Source: Methylobacterium oryzihabitans (GTDB lineage Bacteria > Pseudomonadota > Alphaproteobacteria > Rhizobiales > Beijerinckiaceae). From it: a stretch of 64,000 bases of DNA. The stretch's first letter is position 1; every line of letters starts with the position of its first letter. Made by a program: the position numbers and the translations under genes. Below are positions 58,281 through 64,000 of this stretch, in pieces. The notes below the pieces were generated by a model that was not told where the DNA came from, ran no database searches, and saw only the letters and a list, made by a program, of their open reading frames with translations. The stretch is taken from positions 62,001-126,000 of the forward strand of contig NZ_SACP01000008.1 of NCBI RefSeq assembly GCF_004004555.2, in the 5' to 3' direction.

Positions 58281-60026
58281 ATGCTGGTCTACGGCGACGT
58301 GATCCGGGAGGAGCCGGTCGGGGAGGTGATCGACCGGATCGCCGCGGCCCTGCGGGGGCTGCCCGGGCGGCCGGCCGGCCTCGACCGGCACGCGGCCCTG
58401 GCCGGCCTCCTGCTCGATGCCTCGGGGCTGGCCCAGGGCCTCGCCGACGCCGCCTTCGCCGAGAATGGCGGCCGCGACGGGACCGGCGGAGCGCCCGAGG
58501 CCGCCGGGCTGCTCGTCGCCGGCCTCGCCCGGTCGGTGTGGGCGTCGTGGCGCAGCGGCTTCGCCGAGCAGCCGGCGCCGGGCCTCGACGGTCTCGCCGG
58601 CCTCGCCCGCGCGTCGACGCCCGCCACCGTCGCGGTCCGGCTGCCGGAGGGGCACGCCTTCTACGCCGTCTATCCCGAGGGCCACGCCGTCGCGGCACGG
58701 GCCTCCGGGCTGCCGGCGGCGACGCGGGTCGTCGGCATCCGCAGCATCGGGACGTCGCTCGGGGCGATGGTCGCCGCCGGCATCAGTGCGGCGCCGCCGG
58801 TGACGGTCCGTCCGACCGGGCATCCGTTCGCGCGGCGGCTGAGCCTGTCGCCGGCGGCCGAGACCCGGCTCCTCGGGGCGCCGGGCTACGCCGTCGCCGA
58901 CGAGGGGCCCGGCCTGTCCGGCAGCTCGTTCGGCGCCGTCGCCGATGCGCTGGAGGATCGCGGCGTCGCGCCCGGGCGCATCGCGTTCTTCCCGAGCCAC
59001 GGGGGCGCCCCGGGTCCGCGGGCCTCGGAGCGCCACCGGGCGCGCTGGGAGCGGGCCGCCCGGCACTGGATCGGGTTCGACGACCTGATTCTGCACGCCG
59101 AAACGCCGGCGCACCGGCTCGCCACCTGGGCCGCCGGCCTCCTCGGCCCCCTCGACGGCCCCCTCGGCGACCTGTCCGGCGGCGCGTGGCGCCGGCGGGT
59201 TCTTTCCGACGAGGCCGACTGGCCGGGCACCTGCGGCTGGCAGGAGCGCCGCAAGTTCGTCGCCGCGGCCGGCGGCCGGACCTGGCTGCTCAGGTTCGCC
59301 GGGCTCGGGCGGGAGGGCGAGCGCAAGCTCGCCCGCGCCCGCGCGCTGGCGGCGGCCGGGTTCACGCCGGAGCCGGCCGGGCTGCTGCACGGGTTCCTGG
59401 TCGAACGCTGGCACGGCGAGGCCCGGCCGCTCGACCCCTCCCGCGCCGATCCCGCGGCGCTGGCCGCACGGGTCGGGGCCTATCTCGGGTTCAGGGCCAG
59501 GTGCTTCCCGGCTGCGGCGCCGGGAGCCGGCCTCGACCGGCTGATGGAGATGGCGCGCCACAATGCCGGCGCGGCGCTCGGGGCCGGGATCGTCCGGCGC
59601 TTCGACCGCTGGAGCCCCGGCGACCTGCGCCGCCTCGCGCACGCGGTGCGGCCGGTCGAGACCGACAACCGGATGCAGCCCTGGGAATGGCGGGTCCTGC
59701 CCGACGGCAGGATCCTCAAGACCGACGCCCTCGACCACCATGCCGGCCACGACCTCGTCGGCTGCCAGGACGTCGCCTGGGACGTGGTCGGGGCCGAGGC
59801 CGAACTCGGGCTGCCGGCGGAGCGCCTCGCCGCCCGGGTCGCCGAGGCCGCGGGCCGGGCGCCCGACCCGGCGCTGCTCGCCCTGCTGCGACCGTGCTAC
59901 CGCGCCTTCCGGCTCGGCGCCCTCGCGATGGCGGCGGACGGCGCCGACCCGGCCGAGGCCGGGCGCCTGCGCCGGGAGGCGGAGAGTCACGCCGCGCGGC
60001 TGGCGACGATCCTCGACGGCGGCTGA
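58281..60026 (+). CDS. Uncharacterised protein with phosphoribosyltransferase-like segment
   Basis: The 581-residue protein is not recognised with confidence. Residues about 95-220 resemble a type I PRTase core: RVVGIRSIGTSLGAMVAAGI followed by VADEGPGLSGSSF, which looks like the PRPP-binding acidic loop near residue 207. The C-terminal half (about 320-580) has LVERWHGEARPLDP and WEWRVLPDGRILKTDA, then GCQDVAWDVVGAEAELG, which is faintly kinase-like. It could be a fused nucleotide- or sugar-phosphate enzyme. It is divergent from the riboswitch-dadA unit. GGGGAGAGGG precedes the ATG at 58281. The function is unknown. Confidence 0.65.
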   Translation: MLVYGDVIREEPVGEVIDRIAAALRGLPGRPAGLDRHAALAGLLLDASGLAQGLADAAFAENGGRDGTGGAPEAAGLLVAGLARSVWASWRSGFAEQPAPGLDGLAGLARASTPATVAVRLPEGHAFYAVYPEGHAVAARASGLPAATRVVGIRSIGTSLGAMVAAGISAAPPVTVRPTGHPFARRLSLSPAAETRLLGAPGYAVADEGPGLSGSSFGAVADALEDRGVAPGRIAFFPSHGGAPGPRASERHRARWERAARHWIGFDDLILHAETPAHRLATWAAGLLGPLDGPLGDLSGGAWRRRVLSDEADWPGTCGWQERRKFVAAAGGRTWLLRFAGLGREGERKLARARALAAAGFTPEPAGLLHGFLVERWHGEARPLDPSRADPAALAARVGAYLGFRARCFPAAAPGAGLDRLMEMARHNAGAALGAGIVRRFDRWSPGDLRRLAHAVRPVETDNRMQPWEWRVLPDGRILKTDALDHHAGHDLVGCQDVAWDVVGAEAELGLPAERLAARVAEAAGRAPDPALLALLRPCYRAFRLGALAMAADGADPAEAGRLRREAESHAARLATILDGG

Positions 60027-60129
60027 GCGCCGGCGGGGCGAATTTTTGCCCGCGGCCGGTGTCCGGCGGCGCACCCCGTGCCTAGTTGCGGGGCACAAGA
60101 TCCTCCTGCTCGCAGCCCGAGGCCCCCGC

Positions 60130-60981
60130 ATGACCGCTCATCCCGCCTTCGCGCCCGGCCGCGCCGCCCTCGTCACCGGCGGCGCCAGCGGCATCGGGCT
60201 CGCCGCCGCCTGCGACTTCGCCCGCCGCGGGATGCGGGTGGCGATCGCCGACCTGCCGGGCGAGGCCCTCGACGCCGCCGCGCGGGCGGCCGCCGAGGCC
60301 GCGCCGGGCGGCGAGGCGATGGTCCGGGCGATCCCGACCGACGTCGCCGACCGGGCCGCGGTCGAGGCGCTGCGCGAGGCCGCGACCGCCGCCTTCGGGG
60401 CGCCCTCGGTGGTGATGGCCAATGCCGGCATCGAGGCGGGCGGGCGGTTCTTCTCCGATCCCGCCACCTGGGAGCGGATCCTCGGCGTCAACCTGTGGGG
60501 CGTCGTCAACGTCGTGCAGGCGTTCCTGCCGGCGATGATCGAGGCCGGCGGGCCCGGGGCGGTCGTCGTCACCGGATCGAAGCAGGGCATCACCACGCCG
60601 CCGGGCAACACGCCCTACAACGTCAGCAAGGCCGGGGTGAAGGTCGTCGCCGAGGCGCTGGCGCACGAGCTGCGGGAGCGCGGCGCGCCGATCAGCGCCC
60701 ACCTGCTGATTCCGGGATTCGTCTATACCGGCCTCACCCGCGCCCGCGGCGCCACCGAGAAGCCGGCCGGCGCCTGGACGCCGGAGGAGACGGTGGCGCG
60801 GATGCACGAGGGTCTGGCGGCCGGCGAGTTCTACATCCTGTGCCCGGACAACGAGACCACGCGCGCGCAGGACGAGAAGCGCATCCTGTGGGCGGCGGGC
60901 GACATCGTGCACAACCGCCCGGCGCTGTCGCGCTGGCACCCCGACCACAAGGACGCCTTCGCGGCCCACATGCAGGCGTGA
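60130..60981 (+). CDS. Short-chain dehydrogenase/reductase
   Basis: The 283-residue SDR has the NAD(P) motif VTGGASGIGLAAACDFARRG, the segment VMANAGIEAGGRF, the catalytic Ser region VVVTGSKQGITTPPG and the YxxxK of NTPYNVSKAGVKVV. A long C-terminal segment (EEFYILCPDN-like, then AGDIVHNRPALSRWHPDH) is typical of SDR subgroups found next to sugar or alcohol oxidation genes. The substrate is unknown. It follows the unknown PRTase-like gene after about 100 bp and precedes zwf after 85 bp on the same strand. Confidence 0.87.
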   Translation: MTAHPAFAPGRAALVTGGASGIGLAAACDFARRGMRVAIADLPGEALDAAARAAAEAAPGGEAMVRAIPTDVADRAAVEALREAATAAFGAPSVVMANAGIEAGGRFFSDPATWERILGVNLWGVVNVVQAFLPAMIEAGGPGAVVVTGSKQGITTPPGNTPYNVSKAGVKVVAEALAHELRERGAPISAHLLIPGFVYTGLTRARGATEKPAGAWTPEETVARMHEGLAAGEFYILCPDNETTRAQDEKRILWAAGDIVHNRPALSRWHPDHKDAFAAHMQA

Positions 60982-61066
60982 GCCGCACCCGGACCGCGTT
61001 GCCTGGACTGCCTTGGCGGTCCGCTTGCATCAGGCCGACCACGAAGCCGGGAGACCGAGACCTCGC

Positions 61067-62545
61067 ATGCCCAAGATCATTCCCGTCGCGTCCTTCGACG
61101 GCGTCGTGTTCGGCGCGACCGGCGACCTCACGATGCGCAAGCTGCTGCCGGCCCTGTACTACCGGTTCCGCGACCGGCAGATCCCGGAGGCGAGCCGCAT
61201 CATCGCGGCGGCGCGCAGCCGGCATTCCGACGAGGAGTTCCGCGGCATGGCCGCCGAGGCCCTGCGGCGCCACGTCCCCGCCGCCGACCTCTCGGCGGAG
61301 ACGGTCGAGGGCTTTCTCGCCCACGTCACCTACGTCGCGGTCGACGGCGCCGGCGAGAACGGGTGGGACGACCTGACGGCCCTGCTCGACGAGCGCCCGG
61401 ACCAGATCCGCTCGTACTACCTCGCCACCTCGCCGAGCCTGTACGGTGCGATCTGCCGCAACCTCAGCGAGCACGGGCTGATCGGCGAGCGCTCCCGGGT
61501 GGTGCTGGAGAAGCCGATCGGGCACGACCTCGCCTCGGCCCGGGCGATCAACGATCAGGTCGGCCGGGTCTTTCCCGAGACGCAGATCTTCCGCATCGAC
61601 CACTATCTCGGCAAGGAGACGGTGCAGAACCTGCTGGCCCTGCGCTTCGCCAACACGATCTTCGAGCGGCTGTGGAACGCCGACGTCATCGACCACGTCC
61701 AGATCACGGTGGCGGAGACCGTCGGGGTCGAGGGCCGCGGCGGCTACTACGACACGTCCGGCGCGCTGCGCGACATGCTGCAGAACCACATGCTGCAGCT
61801 CCTGTGCCTCATCGCCATGGAGAGCCCGCTCTCCCTCGATGCCGACGCGGTGCGCGACGAGAAGCTGAAGGTGCTGCGGGCGCTGAAGCCGATCCCGGCG
61901 CACGAGGTGCCGCACTGCACCGTGCGCGGGCAGTACGTCGCCGGCGCCGTCGACGGCAAGCCGGTGCCGGGCTACCTCACGGATCTCGGCGGCGAGGCCC
62001 GCAGCCACACCGAGACCTTCGTGGCGCTGAAGCTCGAACTGATGACGCCGCGCTGGGCCGGGGTGCCGTTCTACCTGCGCACCGGCAAGCGGCTGCCGCA
62101 GAAGATGTCCGAGATCGTGGTGCAGTTCCGCTCCTCGCCGTTCAGCATCTTCCCGGCCGGCTCGTTCGGGCGCGAGCCGAACCGGCTGGTGATCCGGCTC
62201 CAGCCGCAGGAAGGCATCCGGCTCGAGGTGATGACCAAGGAGCCGGGCCCGGGCGGGATGCGCCTGCGCGCCACCGGCCTCGACATCAGCTTCGAGGAGA
62301 CCTTCAACCAGCGCTATCCGGACGCCTACGAGCGGCTGCTGATGGACGTGGTGCGCGGCAACGCCACCCTGTTCATGCGCCGCGACGAGGTCGAGGCGGC
62401 CTGGGCCTGGGCCGACGGCCTGCTCCAGACCTGGGCCGAGAGCCCCGAGCCGCCCCGGCCCTACGCCGCCGGCACCTGGGGCCCGACCGCGGCGATCGCG
62501 CTGATCGAGCGCGACGGGCGGACGTGGCACGAGGATCTCGGCTGA
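61067..62545 (+). CDS. zwf: Glucose-6-phosphate 1-dehydrogenase
   Basis: The 492-residue enzyme oxidises glucose-6-phosphate to 6-phosphogluconolactone and makes NADPH. It has the dinucleotide-binding segment VVFGATGDLTMRKLLPALY, the active-site RIDHYLGKETVQNLLALRF and the structural-NADP region FYLRTGKRLPQKM. Length is normal. It is the entry step of the Entner-Doudoroff and pentose phosphate routes. No pgl or edd is adjacent here. It is convergent with the TetR gene (10 bp gap). Confidence 0.96.
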   Translation: MPKIIPVASFDGVVFGATGDLTMRKLLPALYYRFRDRQIPEASRIIAAARSRHSDEEFRGMAAEALRRHVPAADLSAETVEGFLAHVTYVAVDGAGENGWDDLTALLDERPDQIRSYYLATSPSLYGAICRNLSEHGLIGERSRVVLEKPIGHDLASARAINDQVGRVFPETQIFRIDHYLGKETVQNLLALRFANTIFERLWNADVIDHVQITVAETVGVEGRGGYYDTSGALRDMLQNHMLQLLCLIAMESPLSLDADAVRDEKLKVLRALKPIPAHEVPHCTVRGQYVAGAVDGKPVPGYLTDLGGEARSHTETFVALKLELMTPRWAGVPFYLRTGKRLPQKMSEIVVQFRSSPFSIFPAGSFGREPNRLVIRLQPQEGIRLEVMTKEPGPGGMRLRATGLDISFEETFNQRYPDAYERLLMDVVRGNATLFMRRDEVEAAWAWADGLLQTWAESPEPPRPYAAGTWGPTAAIALIERDGRTWHEDLG

Positions 62546-62555
62546 GGCTCGACGT

Positions 62556-63182
62556 TCAGACCACCCGCGGCGCCCGCAGGGCGGCGAGGATGAAGGCGAT
62601 CATCGCGTCGAGTTCCGGCGCGAGGTCCTCCGGGCATTTGAGGATCAGCAGCGGGTGGCAGAACCGCAGGATCGCGGTGTGGATGCAGCGGCCCGCCACG
62701 TCCGGGTCCTGCGGCGCGAACTCGCCGCGGGCGACGCCCTCCGCCACCACCCGCGACAGCACGTTGGTGATGCGGTCGACGTGGACCCGGCAGACGTCCC
62801 AACTCTCGGACATCGCCGCCTCGATCATCTCGTGCATGCGCGGGTGCGTCTCGCACCGCTCCAGCGCGTCGCGGTGCATCACCGTGACGATGTCGCGCAG
62901 CCGCTCGGCGGCGCCGAGGCCCGGCCGGTCCGCGATCACCGTGATCCGCGCCTCGGCCTCGGCGATGAGGCGGCCGACCACGGCTTCGTTGATCGCCTTC
63001 TTCGACTCGAAGAACCGGTAGACGTTCGCCGGGCTCATCCGCAGGGTCTTGGCGATGTCGGCGACGGTGGTCTTCTGGTAGCCGATCTCCCGGAAGAACC
63101 GCTCGGCGGTCTGGAGGATGCGGCATCGGGTCGAGGGCGCGGCCTCCTCGGGAGCGAGGCGGGTGTCGAGAGCGGGGATCAT
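62556..63182 (-). CDS. TetR family transcriptional regulator
   Basis: The 208-residue protein has the N-terminal TetR helix-turn-helix (RILQTAERFFREIGYQKTTV, then ADIAKTLRMSPANVYRFFES) and a C-terminal all-helical ligand domain. The C-terminal part resembles AcrR/YjdC-type regulators (TetR_C_7-like). The target is not obvious, because zwf is convergent and the small gene upstream is separated by about 95 bp. Its GGAGG lies directly before the ATG, so the annotated start is slightly uncertain. Confidence 0.88.
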   Translation of the reverse strand: MIPALDTRLAPEEAAPSTRCRILQTAERFFREIGYQKTTVADIAKTLRMSPANVYRFFESKKAINEAVVGRLIAEAEARITVIADRPGLGAAERLRDIVTVMHRDALERCETHPRMHEMIEAAMSESWDVCRVHVDRITNVLSRVVAEGVARGEFAPQDPDVAGRCIHTAILRFCHPLLILKCPEDLAPELDAMIAFILAALRAPRVV

Positions 63183-63277
63183 CCTCCGAGCCTATCGTGC
63201 CGTGCCGTCCGGGCAAAACGCGGGGCCATCCCGCGACGTCAGTTTCCGGCGGGTGTCGCCCGAGGGCGACAGCCGGC

Positions 63278-63472
63278 TCACGAACCGAACTGCGACCCCA
63301 ACTGTTCCAGATACTCGGCGAGGTCGAGGCCGGCGACCTGCTCGCCGTAGTCGAAGCGCCGTCCGGCCCGGATCTCGACGCTGTCGCGCTGCGTCGTCAG
63401 CGTGAAACCGCGGGTGCAGACCCAGCCATCCCGGCGGTGCTCGAAGTAGTCGAGAATCTCATGCTTGGCCAC
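63278..63472 (-). CDS. Small conserved-looking protein of unknown function
   Basis: The 64-residue product (starting KHEILDYFEHRRDGWVC) has a KHEILDYFEHR start and an FDYGEQVAGLDLAEYL end. It has no recognised domain and no signal peptide. GGGAG lies 5 nt before the GTG at 63470-63472. It is on the same strand and 97 bp after the cysI stop. Possibly it belongs with the sulfite-reduction genes, but this is only proximity. Confidence 0.55.
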   Translation of the reverse strand: MAKHEILDYFEHRRDGWVCTRGFTLTTQRDSVEIRAGRRFDYGEQVAGLDLAEYLEQLGSQFGS

Positions 63473-63569
63473 GATTGGCTCCCGTCACAATCGTGACGAT
63501 AACGTGGCAGAGCCGCAAAAGGTTCAGGCCCCCGCCCGGCGGGCGGGAGCCGCGTCGTCTCCGGCCGCG

Positions 63570-64000
63570 TCAGGCCGCCGGGATCAGGGCGCCGGTGCGG
63601 TCGTGGAAGTCGGGGCCGTTGACCGTGCGGGCGACGTGGCCGGCGCGGATCAGGAAGTCGCCGAAGCGCTCGCCCGGGTTGCGGCCCCTGGCGTAGGCGC
63701 CGAACAGCGGATCGAGCGTCGCCCGGATCTCCCCGGCCGAGACGTCGTCGGCGTAGAGCTTGCCGAGACGCGAGCCGTCGAAGGCCGCCCCGAGATAGAG
63801 GTTGTAGCGCTCGGGCCCGCGCCCGACGAGGCCGATCTCGGCGATGAACGGCCGGGCGCAGCCGTTGGGGCAGCCGGTCATCCGGATGGTGATCTCGTCG
63901 TCCTGGAGGCCGTGCGCCGCGAGGCTCTCCTCCAGCTCGCCGACGAGGCTCGGCAGGTAGCGCTCGCTCTCGGCGAGCGCGAGGCCACAGGTCGGCAGCG
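63570..64000 (-). CDS. cysI: Sulfite reductase hemoprotein beta-component, C-terminal part (cut by window edge)
   Basis: The visible C-terminal 143 residues include PTCGLALAESERYLPSLV and TGCPNGCARPFIAEIG, the second pair of cysteines for the 4Fe-4S/siroheme centre, followed by YNLYLGAAFDGSRLGKLY. This is the C-terminal siroheme half of an assimilatory sulfite or nitrite reductase, and the pattern resembles E. coli CysI (six-electron reduction of sulfite to sulfide). The 5' part lies beyond the right edge, so subunit type cannot be confirmed. A nitrite reductase is the main alternative. Confidence 0.85.
   Translation of the reverse strand, partial: LPTCGLALAESERYLPSLVGELEESLAAHGLQDDEITIRMTGCPNGCARPFIAEIGLVGRGPERYNLYLGAAFDGSRLGKLYADDVSAGEIRATLDPLFGAYARGRNPGERFGDFLIRAGHVARTVNGPDFHDRTGALIPAA

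Noticed and set aside
61013..61066. Upstream in-frame extension of zwf
   Set aside because: The extension has no similarity to the family, and the ATG at 61067 fits the conserved N-terminus.

Overview
The window is about 70 % GC with dense alphaproteobacterial gene content. It carries a PhyR/EcfG-type stress promoter, an RpoH paralogue, a glutamate synthase operon with a GST gene inside it, a LivM-LivG fusion, an SRAP protein and a GTG/ATG start mixture. This points to Rhizobiales, most likely Methylobacterium or a close relative. That placement is an inference from gene content, since no rRNA is present. The window holds about 38 real genes. Most of the long antisense reading frames are shadows caused by the high GC.

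Layout. Positions 1-3930: start of galU (minus), divergent galE, an MltB-type lytic transglycosylase and a DUF459/SGNH hydrolase. 3941-6094: TonB-dependent siderophore receptor. 6437-6856: a broken HTH antitoxin-like gene interrupted by a 124-bp palindromic repeat element. 6903-13899: gltB, a GST and gltD (minus). 14527-15591: threonine aldolase. 15604-22644: a 2346-residue secreted RTX/FG-GAP giant with three sets of seven repeats. 23561-25819: a PepSY-like secreted protein and an NDH-2-like oxidoreductase. 25981-31068: branched-chain amino-acid ABC transporter livK-livH-livMG-livF. 31341-36864: SRAP, CorA, enoyl-CoA hydratase, acyl-CoA dehydrogenase and TsaC. 36885-38217: two EcfG-type promoters, a candidate small RNA and rpoH. 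38391-38465: tRNA-Val(GAC). 38651-42651: two-domain GT2 glycosyltransferase, UDP-glucose dehydrogenase and a stand-alone Lrp ligand-binding domain.

43018-54133 is the most unusual region. It holds a one-module highly reducing type I PKS (KS-AT-DH-MT-like-ER-KR-ACP, no thioesterase) whose stop overlaps the start of an alpha-oxoamine synthase. A convergent SDR and a formyltransferase lie nearby. The PKS and oxoamine synthase are arranged like the fungal fumonisin FUM1/FUM8 pair, so an amino-ketone or sphingoid-base-like product is a reasonable prediction. 54285-56345 is a two-domain KpsC-like Kdo transferase. 56626-58149 is a DadA-type dehydrogenase behind a tandem glycine riboswitch. The right end carries a PRTase-like protein of unknown role, an SDR, zwf, a TetR regulator, a small protein and the 3' part of cysI.

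Common themes are envelope polysaccharide precursors (galU, galE, ugd, GT2, kpsC), nitrogen and amino-acid metabolism (gltBD, liv, dadA) and stress response (EcfG sites, sRNA candidate, rpoH). A family of mobile-looking palindromic elements recurs at 6.6, 28.1 and 56.3-56.6 kb. At two of these sites the element supplies the stop codon of the preceding gene.
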